This document shows, piece after piece, positions 8,394 to 16,758 of a stretch of DNA of 64,000 nucleotides; within the stretch, counting starts at the first letter, position 1, and the number at the start of each line of letters is the position of its first letter. The position numbers were made by a program, and so were the translations under genes. Source of the DNA: Egibacteraceae bacterium (GTDB lineage: Bacteria; Actinomycetota; Nitriliruptoria; Euzebyales; Egibacteraceae); NCBI GenBank assembly GCA_030447925.1, contig JAUJNX010000004.1, positions 62,001 to 126,000 on the forward strand, in the 5' to 3' direction. The notes below the pieces were generated by a model. That model made no database searches and had not been told where the DNA came from. It was given only the letters and a program-made list of their open reading frames with translations.

Positions 8394-9964
8394 GGGCGCG
8401 GCGGCTGGTCCTGCCCGCGATCCTGGTCGCGGCGGCCGCGGTGCGGCTGTGGCTGCTGGCCTCCCCCGTCGGGCGGCTGGACGGCGACGAGGCCGCCGCC
8501 GGCATGGCCGCCCAGGGGATCCTCGAGGGCCGCTACCCGCTGTACTTCCCCGACCCGCTTGCCTACTTCGGGGCGCTGGAGCAGTACCTCCAGGCGCCGC
8601 TGCTGGCGCTGGACCCCACCAGCCCGTTCCTCCTGCGCCTGCCACAGGTGGCGCTGTCGGTGGCGTCGTGCTGGCTCGTCGCCGTGGTCGCGCGGCGCTG
8701 CCTGGCGGCGCCGGGCGACCCGACCTGGGCCGGGGAGACCGCGGCGGCGCTGTTCGCCGTCGGCCCGTTCTTCTCGCTGGCCTGGAGCTTCAAGACCCGC
8801 ACCTACACCGCGGCGCTGTTCCTGGGCCTCGCCGGGCTGGCCCTCGCCCTGGGCGTCCGGCCCGACGACCGCCGCCCCGTCCTGCGCGCCGCCGCCTTCG
8901 GCCTGGTCTGCGGGCTGGCGTTCTGGACCAACTGGACCTCGGCGTTCCTGCTGCTGCCCGCGGGGCTGTACTGGTTCGGCGCGGCGGGCCGGCGCCGGTG
9001 GGCGCTGCTCCTGCCCGCGGCGGCGGCGTTCGCGGTCGGGGCCGCGCCGTTCCTGGTGGTCGCGCTGCGCGGGCGGCCACCGACGTTCCTGGACCGCGTG
9101 GTCACGCCCTCGACGATCCCCCAGCGCGCCGAGGCGCTGTTCGGGTCGGTCCTGGGCCAGTTCGTCGGCGTCCGCCGCCCCATCCCCGCGGGTGCGGACA
9201 CCCCCGTCCTGCCCGAGCCACTCCCCCTCGTCGTCGTGGGGGTCCTGCTCGCGCTCGTCGTGGTCGCGGCCCTGCGGCGGTCGCGGGGGCTGCTGCGCCT
9301 CGTGACCCTGCGCGGCGGGGCCGCGCCCGGCGACGCGCTGCTGCTGGCCGCGCTGCTCGCGCCGGTGCTCTACGTCGCCTCCCGGTTCGCGTTCCTCACC
9401 GAGGAGCCGCGCTACCTGGTGGTGCTCTACGGCGCGCTGCCGGTCGGCCTGGCTGCGCTCGTGCCGCGGGGCCGCGCGGGGCGCGCGGGGCCGGTGGTCG
9501 CCGGGCTGCTGGTCGCCGCGCTGGCGCTGTCCACCGTCGACGGGACCGTCGCCACCCTGCGCACCGACGGGCTGGCGGGGACCTGGCGCTCGCAGGCGCA
9601 GTCCGAGGACCTGCCCGCCGTCCTCGCCGCCCTGGAGGACGAGGGCGTCGACGCGGTCTGGGCCGACTACTGGCTGGCCCACCCGCTGGCCTTCGTCGCC
9701 CGCGACCGGATCATCGCGGCCACCTGGGAGCAGCCGCGCTTCCCCGAGCACTACGACGCGGCCCGCGCCGACCCCGCCCCCGCCTACGCCGCTCGCGTCG
9801 GTCCCCAGACCGACGACCTCGCCGCCGCGCTGGACGCGGCGGGCGCGACCTCCCGCCGCCGGGTCGTGCGCAGCGTCACCCTCTTCCTCGACGTCACCCC
9901 CCCGGTCCAACCCACCCGCCAAGCCCTCTCGGTCTTCGACGCCGGTCTCGCCCCCGCCCCCTGA
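8390..9964 (+). CDS. GT39-like membrane glycosyltransferase
   Basis: A 524-residue polytopic protein. After the first membrane segment comes GRLDGDEAAAGMAAQG (about 28-43), an acidic outer-loop motif of the kind used by GT39/GT83-type (ArnT/PMT-like) enzymes that take sugar from a polyprenyl phosphate. About ten membrane segments follow, then a soluble tail (AVWADYWLAHPLAFVARDRI, RFPEHYDAARADPAPAY). The GTG at 8390 overlaps the previous stop by four bases. The acceptor and sugar are unknown; mannose is plausible because a polyprenol-P-mannose synthase is encoded at 18335. Confidence 0.7.
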   Translation: MRARRLVLPAILVAAAAVRLWLLASPVGRLDGDEAAAGMAAQGILEGRYPLYFPDPLAYFGALEQYLQAPLLALDPTSPFLLRLPQVALSVASCWLVAVVARRCLAAPGDPTWAGETAAALFAVGPFFSLAWSFKTRTYTAALFLGLAGLALALGVRPDDRRPVLRAAAFGLVCGLAFWTNWTSAFLLLPAGLYWFGAAGRRRWALLLPAAAAFAVGAAPFLVVALRGRPPTFLDRVVTPSTIPQRAEALFGSVLGQFVGVRRPIPAGADTPVLPEPLPLVVVGVLLALVVVAALRRSRGLLRLVTLRGGAAPGDALLLAALLAPVLYVASRFAFLTEEPRYLVVLYGALPVGLAALVPRGRAGRAGPVVAGLLVAALALSTVDGTVATLRTDGLAGTWRSQAQSEDLPAVLAALEDEGVDAVWADYWLAHPLAFVARDRIIAATWEQPRFPEHYDAARADPAPAYAARVGPQTDDLAAALDAAGATSRRRVVRSVTLFLDVTPPVQPTRQALSVFDAGLAPAP

Positions 9965-9996
9965 CCCGCGGCGCGGCGTCCCCGGCCGGGCAGTTG

Positions 9997-10707
9997 TCAC
10001 CAGCCCCGCCGCTGCCACCCCTCGACGTGGGGGCGCTCCGCGGCGACGGTCGTGTCGCGGCCGTGGCCCGGGTGGATCACGGTGGCGGGGGGCAGGGCCA
10101 GGAGCCTGCGGGCGGAGGCCATGACCGCGCCGAAGTCCGACAGGGGCCACGCCGCGCCGGTCAAGCCCGGCCCGACGGGGAACAGCGTGTCGCCGGTGAG
10201 GACGTGCCCGGGGAGCGACAGGCTCACCCCGCCGGGCGTGTGACCCGGCGTGTGCCAGACCGTGGCCGCGAGGGGGCCGATCCGCAGGACCTGGCGATCG
10301 GCGACGGGGGCGTGCGCGCCGTCCCAGCAGCGCGCACCGGCGCGCGGGCGCAGGAGGTCCGGGGCGTCGGCGAGCAGGTCCGCGGTGGCCGTGCCGGCGT
10401 CCCAGTGCCCGTGCAGGCGGAGGTGGTCCAGCTCGCCCGGCCACACCGCCGCGTCGTCGGGGTGGGCGAGCACCGGCACCCCCAGGGCCTCGGCCACCTC
10501 CGCCACGGCGAGGACGTGGTCGAAGTGGGCGTGGGTCAGCAGCACGGCGGTGACGGTCAGGTCGGCGACGGCGTCCAGGATGCGGGCGGCCTCGTCGCCC
10601 GGGTCCACGAGCAGCGCCGCGCGGTCGCCACGCGCGCCGACCACCCAGCAGTTGGTGCCCAGCGCGCCGACGACGATCCGGCGCAGGGCGACCTCAGGCG
10701 GCGGCAC
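9997..10707 (-). CDS. MBL-fold metallo-hydrolase (glyoxalase II-like)
   Basis: A 236-residue soluble metallo-beta-lactamase-fold hydrolase with the full metal-binding set: THAHFDH (58-64), HTPGHTPGG, GDTLFPVG and HPGHG. Such proteins are usually glyoxalase II-like thioester hydrolases using two metal ions; the exact substrate cannot be told from motifs. The start overlaps the 3' end of the DsbA-like gene by 14 bp, so it is the last gene of a three-gene redox operon. It converges on the GT39-like gene with a 32-bp gap that shows no convincing terminator. Confidence 0.88.
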   Translation of the reverse strand: MPPPEVALRRIVVGALGTNCWVVGARGDRAALLVDPGDEAARILDAVADLTVTAVLLTHAHFDHVLAVAEVAEALGVPVLAHPDDAAVWPGELDHLRLHGHWDAGTATADLLADAPDLLRPRAGARCWDGAHAPVADRQVLRIGPLAATVWHTPGHTPGGVSLSLPGHVLTGDTLFPVGPGLTGAAWPLSDFGAVMASARRLLALPPATVIHPGHGRDTTVAAERPHVEGWQRRGW

Positions 10708-11380
10708 GGCGCAGCAGGTCGTCCACGACGCCGGGGTCGTCGTGGTCGACCACGGGGTAGCCCTCCGCCCACGGTCCCTCCCAGTGCACGCTGATGCCGG
10801 GGTTGGTGACGCTGGTCCCGTCGGGCAGTCGCAGGGTGGGGCTGCCGGGGATGGCGTCGGTCTGGGCGACCGCGTGGTCGTCCATGACGTCGCGGCGGTG
10901 CCGGCCGCTGTCGATCGCCGCGGCCAGGGCGGGGACGTCCACCGCCGCGGTGGCTGCGGCCACGTCCAGGATCACCTGCCGGTGGGCGATGGAGCGCGAC
11001 TCCAGCCAGAAGGCGCGGCGCAGCGCCCGATCCAGCACCTCGGCGGCCACGGGGCCCTGCCCCTTGGCCGCGTGGACGGCCTCGGCGGCGAGCAGGACGG
11101 TGTGGGGGTAGACGTCGTCGGGTGCGGTCCAGACGCGGAAGCCGGCGTCGGGTGCGACCTGGCCCAGGCCGACCGCCTCGGTGTCGGTGCCGCGCCGCGG
11201 GTGCGGCCCGTTGAACAGCTCCAGCGCGAAGGTGTGGTGGTCCAGGCGCACCCGGTCGCCGAGGCCCAGGCGCGCGCGGGCCTCCCACAGGCGGTGGACG
11301 GTCACGTGGCTGAACGGGCAGAGCAGGTCGGTCCACAGCTGGATGGTCCCGGCTGCCACGGGCGGGGGCGCGGGTGTCAT
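10694..11380 (-). CDS. DsbA-family thioredoxin-like protein
   Basis: A 228-residue thioredoxin-fold protein: a beta strand IQLWTDLLCPFSHV (13-26) carrying a single-cysteine CPFS active site, a helical insertion, and a cis-proline loop IPGSPTLRLPDG near the C-terminus. The overall plan matches the FrnE/DsbA group, including mycothiol-dependent reductases of actinobacteria. The second cysteine of CxxC is a serine, so it should not form an active-site disulfide; it may act as a monothiol transferase or isomerase. There is no signal peptide, so it is cytoplasmic. The ATG at 11380 overlaps the stop of the upstream PPOX gene as ATGA. Confidence 0.82.
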   Translation of the reverse strand: MTPAPPPVAAGTIQLWTDLLCPFSHVTVHRLWEARARLGLGDRVRLDHHTFALELFNGPHPRRGTDTEAVGLGQVAPDAGFRVWTAPDDVYPHTVLLAAEAVHAAKGQGPVAAEVLDRALRRAFWLESRSIAHRQVILDVAAATAAVDVPALAAAIDSGRHRRDVMDDHAVAQTDAIPGSPTLRLPDGTSVTNPGISVHWEGPWAEGYPVVDHDDPGVVDDLLRRAAA

Positions 11381-11862
11381 GCGGGCTCCTGGTGCTCGGT
11401 GCCGGGCGGGTTGGTGGCGAAGCGCTCCGGGGTGACCAGGACCGCGGCCCGCCGCTCGGCGGCCATCACCCGGTCGTACTCGGCGAGGTCGGGGTGGCTC
11501 CCGCCCGCGGCGGCGTAGATGTCGCGCAGCAGGACCGGCAGCCGGGCCGCGTCGAACCCCGGGAGCGGGTCGTCGGGACCGGCAAGCGCCGCGAGGCCGT
11601 GGACCGCGACCCACTCCCAGCCCGCGCGGAACACCAGCGTCGCCCGCCGGTCCCGGCGCAGGTTGGCCAGCTTGGCGGTGGCGCCGCGGGCGACCAGCCC
11701 GATCACCGGGACCCCGGTGACGGGGTGGGGCAGGATCCCGGCGTTGACCACCGACACTGAGGGCAGGCCGTCCGCCCGCAGGGTCACGAGGACCGCCAGC
11801 CAGCGCTCGGGAGCACCGTGGGCGCGGACCAGCGCCAGCCCGTCCGCCGTCGACAGCGCCAT
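11377..11862 (-). CDS. PPOX-class FMN/F420-binding family protein
   Basis: About 161 residues with the split-barrel fold of the pyridoxamine-5'-phosphate-oxidase-like superfamily: WLAVLVTLRADGLPSVSVVN, VIGLVARGATAKLANLRRDRRATLVF, WEWVAVHGLAAL. In actinobacteria these bind FMN or F420 and act as reductases of unknown substrates. ATG 11862 is chosen over GTG 11901 because the -10 element TAGAGT (11904-11909) and the operator cover the GTG, which would be cut off from the transcript; GGGGAGGGG lies about 10 nt before the ATG. It leads the redox operon 11377-10694-9997. Confidence 0.8.
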   Translation of the reverse strand: MALSTADGLALVRAHGAPERWLAVLVTLRADGLPSVSVVNAGILPHPVTGVPVIGLVARGATAKLANLRRDRRATLVFRAGWEWVAVHGLAALAGPDDPLPGFDAARLPVLLRDIYAAAGGSHPDLAEYDRVMAAERRAAVLVTPERFATNPPGTEHQEPA

Positions 11863-11889
11863 GCCCTGGAACCCCTCCCCGCTGAGAAT

Positions 11890-11933
11890 GTGCGTTCGCA
11901 CGCACTCTAGCGGGCGGGTGCGCGCGCACGCAA
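11890..11933 (-). promoter_or_regulatory. Promoter with palindromic operator
   Basis: On the minus strand TTGCGT (11928-11933), an 18-bp spacer and TAGAGT (11904-11909) form a good vegetative-type promoter for the PPOX-DsbA-hydrolase operon. A perfect inverted repeat GTGCGT-TCGC-ACGCAC (11890-11905) overlaps the -10 edge and the expected start point, an ideal position for a TetR- or MarR-type repressor. No such regulator gene is seen in the window, so the repressor would be encoded elsewhere. Confidence 0.65.
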
Positions 11934-11968
11934 CGGGCGGTGCCGCTCCGCCGGCCGCTCCGACCCCG

Positions 11969-13264
11969 CTACGCGGCGGGTCTGGCCGGCTCCGGCGCGA
12001 GGTCGGCGGGGGCCGGGTCCGGGGCGGCGGGGCCCGGGGCGGCGCGGCGGGTGGCGCGCCAGAGGGCGACGGCGGACCAGAGGGCGGCGGTGATGAGCAG
12101 GGCGTTGCGGATGGCGAGGACCAGCAGGGCGCGGCGGCCCAGGCCGAGGAGCTGCTCGTAGAGGACCGGGTAGACGACCTGGGTCGCCAGCGCCACCGGC
12201 AGCAGGACGAGCACCGGGCGGCGCAGCGGCAGGCCGGTCGCGGCCAGCGCGGCAGCGCCGAGCCCCAGCGCCCAGACGAGGTACTGGGGGCTCAGCACGC
12301 TGCCGGTGGCGAGCAGCAGCAGGATGGTGGCGCACAGGCCGGCGGCCAGCCCGCTGCCGGGGTCGGTGCGCACGGCCCGGACCGTCAGCCAGGTGCCCGC
12401 CGCCAGCGCAGCGAGCGCCCCGACGGTCGCCACCTGCTCGACGGCGGGGGCGATCCAGCCGTCGACGTGCCAGGCGCCGAACACCTCCAGCGGCCGGACC
12501 GACGCGCCCAGGCGGGCGGCGACCAGCAGCGGCGTGGCCCACACGCTCTCGATCTGGATCCCGCGCTCCAGGTGGTAGCCCAGGACCGACCGGGCCATGG
12601 CCACGACCCCCGGCCCCGCCAGCGCGAGCGTCGCCAGCCCGCCCACCACCCCGCCGACGACCAGGCGGACGGCTGATCGGCGCGACGCCGCGGATCCGGC
12701 CGCCCCCGCCAGCGCGGCGGCGAGGGCGGGGACGGCCAGGAGCCCCGGGAAGACCTTGGCCGCCGCGCCGTAGCCCAGCAGCGCACCCGCGGTCCCCCAC
12801 CGCCGCGCGGTCCCGCGCTCGACGGCCCAGACGGCCGCGGCGGTGGGGAGCAGGTCCAGGCGCAGGAACGCCAGCGGCCCGAGGAGCGCGACGCCCAGGA
12901 CCCACACCCACGCGCCGGTGAGGCCGCGCCCGGTGCGGCCGGCCAGGCGCAGGACCGCCGCGAGGACCGCGGCGTCCAGCAGGAGGCAGACCACGACGAA
13001 GGCGAGCCGGTACCGGCCCGGGTCCCCGCCCGCGAGCTGCGGCGCCAGGATCACGGGCAGCACCCCCGGCGGGTACTCGATGGCGACGTCCAGGTAGGGC
13101 CGGCCACCGGCCAGGAGGGCGTCGGCGTAGCGGTCGTAGAGGAAGGTGTCGCCGAGGACTTGCACGCCGAGCCCGAACGGGTAGCGGTCGCCGGCGGCGA
13201 ACGCCGCCAGGATCGCCCGGGTCACGACGTGGGCGCCGAGCAGGACGGCCAGCCGCGCCCTCAC
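11969..13264 (-). CDS. GT87 (DUF2029) mannosyltransferase
   Basis: A 431-residue polytopic protein with the GT87 hallmark in the first outer loop: DTFLYDRYADALLAGGRPY followed by DVAIEYPPGVLP (about residues 39-70), then LRLDLLPTAAAVWAV and AKVFPGLLAVP, all typical of polyprenol-phosphate-mannose-dependent mannosyltransferases such as mycobacterial PimE-like enzymes. GTG 13264 overlaps the previous stop as GTGA. The cytoplasmic C-terminus is Pro/Ala rich. Family membership is clear; the acceptor glycan or lipid is not. Confidence 0.85.
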   Translation of the reverse strand: MRARLAVLLGAHVVTRAILAAFAAGDRYPFGLGVQVLGDTFLYDRYADALLAGGRPYLDVAIEYPPGVLPVILAPQLAGGDPGRYRLAFVVVCLLLDAAVLAAVLRLAGRTGRGLTGAWVWVLGVALLGPLAFLRLDLLPTAAAVWAVERGTARRWGTAGALLGYGAAAKVFPGLLAVPALAAALAGAAGSAASRRSAVRLVVGGVVGGLATLALAGPGVVAMARSVLGYHLERGIQIESVWATPLLVAARLGASVRPLEVFGAWHVDGWIAPAVEQVATVGALAALAAGTWLTVRAVRTDPGSGLAAGLCATILLLLATGSVLSPQYLVWALGLGAAALAATGLPLRRPVLVLLPVALATQVVYPVLYEQLLGLGRRALLVLAIRNALLITAALWSAVALWRATRRAAPGPAAPDPAPADLAPEPARPAA

Positions 13265-15186
13265 GGCGCCGCCGTCACGGTCAGGCCCAGGGCGTCGTCG
13301 ACCGGCTCGGCGGTCCAGGGGCCGCTGGGGGACGGGGCCCGCCACGGCGATCCGGGGGCCAGGACGGCGACCTGCCCGCCGTCGACGCGCGCGGCGGTGC
13401 GCTGCTCGGCGACGGCCGCGGAGGCCAGGTCGGGGGTGGGCCCCTGCGCGACGCCGATCGCCAGCGGCCCGCCGGCGCCGAGGTCCAGGTCGTCCTCGGC
13501 CCGGGCGGGTCCGGCGACCGCAGGTCCGGTCGCGGCCGGGCGCAGCCCGTCGGGCCCCAGCAGCCAGTCGACCGCGTAGGTGGCGCCGAGGCGCGAGTCC
13601 TGGTCCAGGATCCAGCGGTCGCTGCGCCGCCCGTCGGTGGCGTAGACGCTGACCACGCGCTGGCCGGTCGTGTTCGTCACCGTGGTGCGGACCGCCAGCT
13701 CGGGGCGGAACAGGGCGCGGTCGGGGAAGCGCTGGGGCAGGACCAGGTTCGCCGCGCCGCTGTCGGCGGCGTAGATCACGGGGTCCGCCAGGTCGACGTC
13801 GTTCACCAGGTGCGGCCGCGGGTGGCCGATCCAGGGGCCGTCGCGCTCGGAGGGGATGAGCACGACCGCCGGCCCGTCCACGGCGGCGTCGACGGCGGCC
13901 AGCTCGGCGGCGTGGTCGTCGCGGAACCCGGCGTTGAGCGCGATGCGCTCCGGCAGGCGCACGGCGGTGGCGGCGAGCAGCGCGCAGCCGATCAGCACGG
14001 CCGCGGTGCGCCGCCGGCGCCACACGTCGGCCAGCCCGGCGGCGATCAGGACCGCCAGGGGCGCGAGGGCCGGCAGGTAGTACTGCGGGCCGAACAGCGC
14101 CACCCCCATGGTCGCCAGCGCGTTGCCCCACCAGAAGAAGTAGCCGACGGGGAAGACCGCGACGAGCGCGAGCAGGAGCCAGGCGGCCCGGCGCGCCAGC
14201 AGCGCCCAGCCCAGGATCGCCAGCGGCACCACGAGCAGCCCGCCGAAGGTCCAGCCCGGCAGCGCGAGCACCGTCGCGGCCGTGGTCCGCACCGCCTCGG
14301 CCAGGTCGTACTGCACCGGCGGGGCGCCCACGACGATGGACCGCGGCCCGAAGCCGAACTGGTTGCCCGGCGCGGCGGCCTGGAGGGCGAAGCGCAGCGG
14401 CTCGCCGGTGGTCGCGACGTTGTAGGCCAGGATGGCGGCGAGGACGGGCAGTGCCCCGGCGAGCCCCCAGCCGACCGTGCGCAGCAGCCGCGGGCGGTCG
14501 CGCGCGAGGGAGACGAGGACGGCGACCCCGACCGGCAGCGCGAAGAGCACGGCGTCGTAGCTGCGCGCGAAGGCCGCCAGGCCGGCCAGGACGCCCGCCG
14601 CCAGCGCCCAGCCGGCCCGCCCGGTGCGCGCGGCGCGCAGCAGGCAGACGGCGAAGGCCAGCTGCACGGCGACGGCGAAGGGGTAGGCCAGCAGCGTGGC
14701 GGTCTGGAACAGGAAGAACGGCGACGCCAGGACCAGCGCGCCCGCGAGCACGGCCAGCCAGCGGTCGCCGGTGACCTCGCGGGCGAACAGCACCACGAGC
14801 ACGATCGCCACCGCCGCGGTGAGCGCGGCAGCGGGGCGCATCGACCCCGACAGCAGCTCCGACGCCGCCAGCACGGCGGGCCAGACCGGCGGGAACACCG
14901 GCACCAGCCGGTCGCCGATCCGCCCCGAGATCCACGGCCGGAAGAAGGGCTCGTAGACGTCGGCGGGCAGGGTCAGGCGCCCGTCGAGCAGGAGGCGGGC
15001 CTGGTAGGCGTAGCCCGGCTCGTCGTTGTTGGCCGAGAAGGTGGGGAACAGCCAGCCCGACAGCACCAGCGAGGCGACCAGCGCCGCGAGCGCCATCAGC
15101 GCGACGAGCCCGATCCAGACCCAGCCCGGCAGGGCGCGGGGGGCCGCGGCGACGGCGCTGCGCGGCAGGGTCGCGGTCCCGGTCAC
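13261..15186 (-). CDS. GT39-like membrane glycosyltransferase, long form
   Basis: A 641-residue protein. Membrane segment 1 (about 23-46) is followed by FSANNDEPGYAYQARLLLDG (about 50-69), with NNDEP as the acidic outer-loop motif of GT39/GT-C enzymes; about ten further membrane segments follow (YNVATTGEPLRFALQAAAPG and YFFWWGNALATMGVALFGPQ lie in loops). A large outer C-terminal domain from about residue 440 (ALFRPELAVRTTVTNTTGQR) looks beta-rich. It is coupled by GTGA overlaps to both the upstream WFDE paralogue and the downstream GT87 gene, suggesting joint action on one polyprenol-linked pathway. Confidence 0.75.
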   Translation of the reverse strand: MTGTATLPRSAVAAAPRALPGWVWIGLVALMALAALVASLVLSGWLFPTFSANNDEPGYAYQARLLLDGRLTLPADVYEPFFRPWISGRIGDRLVPVFPPVWPAVLAASELLSGSMRPAAALTAAVAIVLVVLFAREVTGDRWLAVLAGALVLASPFFLFQTATLLAYPFAVAVQLAFAVCLLRAARTGRAGWALAAGVLAGLAAFARSYDAVLFALPVGVAVLVSLARDRPRLLRTVGWGLAGALPVLAAILAYNVATTGEPLRFALQAAAPGNQFGFGPRSIVVGAPPVQYDLAEAVRTTAATVLALPGWTFGGLLVVPLAILGWALLARRAAWLLLALVAVFPVGYFFWWGNALATMGVALFGPQYYLPALAPLAVLIAAGLADVWRRRRTAAVLIGCALLAATAVRLPERIALNAGFRDDHAAELAAVDAAVDGPAVVLIPSERDGPWIGHPRPHLVNDVDLADPVIYAADSGAANLVLPQRFPDRALFRPELAVRTTVTNTTGQRVVSVYATDGRRSDRWILDQDSRLGATYAVDWLLGPDGLRPAATGPAVAGPARAEDDLDLGAGGPLAIGVAQGPTPDLASAAVAEQRTAARVDGGQVAVLAPGSPWRAPSPSGPWTAEPVDDALGLTVTAAP

Positions 15187-16736
15187 GGGGCGCGCTCGTA
15201 GACGACGAACGCGTCGCGCTCGAGCACGCGGTTCTTCCAGTACAGGTTGCCCTCGTACAGCGCCGTGCGGCGGTACCCGGGCAGCTCCGGCAGGTTCTCC
15301 TGCCACGGGAACTTCACGCCCCAGACGACGACGTCGGGCTGCCCGAGCCACACGTCGATGACCCGCCCGGCCATCTGCAGGTCGGTCGACCACGTGTAGT
15401 AGGCCGGCAGCCCGCCGCCGTTGTAGTTCGCGAACGGGTTGTCGTCGCGGTACGGCAGCGCGCCGACGGCGTGGAAGCTGGTGGCGTAGACCTCGGTGCC
15501 CTCCGGCAGGCCGTCCAGGTGCGCGGCGAGCTGCGCGCTGGCCGAGTAGGGCTCCTGCCAGTCGAACCACCACGACTGCGCCCACCACACCGTCTGGACG
15601 ACCAGCACCCCCGCGAGGACCGACAGGGCCGCCAGGCGCAGCCACCCGCGCGGCCGGTCCCGGCCGGGGACGGCCTGGCCGAAGCTGACCCACAGCGCGA
15701 ACACCCAGACCATGAACGGCAGGCCGTCGTGCCACGGCGAGTGGTAGCGCAGGGCCGACAGCGACGCGAGGGCCACCGTCGGCAGCAGCCACAGCGCCAG
15801 CGTCCCGGTGCGCGCGAACCAGGCGGCCGACACCACCACGGCAATGCCCGAGGCGAGCACGTTGCCGGTGAGGCTGGAGTTGACCACGCCGGGGGCGAAC
15901 AGGGCCCAGTGGGTCGGGCTGAACGGCGTCGCCCGCGCGTTGGCGAGGTCGGCGGGCGGGAACAGGACCGCGACCAGGACCGCCGCCAGCGCGAGCAGGC
16001 CGGCGCCCGCCAGCAGGTGCTCGCGGTGCGCGGCCCGGTCCAGCCGGCGCCAGGCGAGCAGGGCCTCCACCGTGCGGATCGCGGCGAGGCAGCCCGCGAC
16101 CAGGAAGCCGTGCAGCGTGACCGTGGCCAGCATCGCGAGGGCCAGCGCGAGCCGCCCGACATGGCGCTCGCGGTCCGGCCAGGCCAGCGCCACCAGGAAC
16201 AGCGCGAGCGGGATGAGGGTGTAGCTGCGCGCGACCGCGGCGTACTGGTAACCGATGACGTAGGAGCACAGCAGCCCCGCGCGCAGGACCAGCGGGAAGG
16301 GGCTGCGGAAGGCCAGCAGCGCCGCTCCCGCGGTCGCGGCCACGGCGCCGATCAGCTGCATCGTCCAGTACGGGGCGCCGAGCTTGGCCGGCAGCATCAG
16401 CAGCGCGTGCCACAGCGGAGGGCTGCCCTCGTAGCGCAGCAGGTCGCGCGCCAGCTCCCACGGCGTCGCGTCGCGCGCCAGCAGCCAGGCCTGCCCCTCG
16501 TCGAACCACGGCTCGTGGCGCGGGACGATCAGCGCGAGCTGGACGACGAACAGCCCGAACACGGCCCAGCTGCCCAGGCGCCGAGCCCGCGGGGAGGGGT
16601 CGAGCAGCCGCCGCGCGACCCCGGAGGCGCCCACCCGCCGCAGCAGGGCGTCGGGTTCCGGCACGCGCCCGCCCAGCGGCACACGGCCGGGGCGGAGCAG
16701 CTGCCGAGAGGGGCCGATGGTCTCACTCGTCGCCAC
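15183..16736 (-). CDS. GT-C-like polytopic membrane protein (WFDE family)
   Basis: A 517-residue paralogue of the genes at 3859 and 5518: WFDEGQAWLLARDATPWELA at about 77-96 (alanine of the motif replaced by glycine), LLRYEGSPPLWHALLMLPAK, GYQYAAVARSYTLIPLALF, LALRYHSPWHDGLPFMVW-like region, then DDNPFANYNGGGLPAYYTW and PDVVVWGVKFPWQENLPELPG. GTG 16736 is chosen because a GGTGGGGGG stretch precedes it; longer in-frame extensions run into the previous gene. It lies 22 bp after the Glf-like gene, probably in one operon. Confidence 0.72.
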   Translation of the reverse strand: MATSETIGPSRQLLRPGRVPLGGRVPEPDALLRRVGASGVARRLLDPSPRARRLGSWAVFGLFVVQLALIVPRHEPWFDEGQAWLLARDATPWELARDLLRYEGSPPLWHALLMLPAKLGAPYWTMQLIGAVAATAGAALLAFRSPFPLVLRAGLLCSYVIGYQYAAVARSYTLIPLALFLVALAWPDRERHVGRLALALAMLATVTLHGFLVAGCLAAIRTVEALLAWRRLDRAAHREHLLAGAGLLALAAVLVAVLFPPADLANARATPFSPTHWALFAPGVVNSSLTGNVLASGIAVVVSAAWFARTGTLALWLLPTVALASLSALRYHSPWHDGLPFMVWVFALWVSFGQAVPGRDRPRGWLRLAALSVLAGVLVVQTVWWAQSWWFDWQEPYSASAQLAAHLDGLPEGTEVYATSFHAVGALPYRDDNPFANYNGGGLPAYYTWSTDLQMAGRVIDVWLGQPDVVVWGVKFPWQENLPELPGYRRTALYEGNLYWKNRVLERDAFVVYERAP

Positions 16737-16758
16737 GGCCCCCCACCGCCGGGTGGTG

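Noticed and set aside
7049-9964. A 971-residue open frame covering two membrane genes
   Set aside because: Only the part from 8390 has protein-like composition; the first half is Arg/Pro/Ala shadow of the gene at 7065.
9965-9996. Rho-independent terminator between convergent genes
   Set aside because: Only a CCCGGCCGGG palindrome without loop or T run is visible.
10694-11380. Periplasmic disulfide oxidase
   Set aside because: No signal peptide and the second active-site cysteine is a serine.
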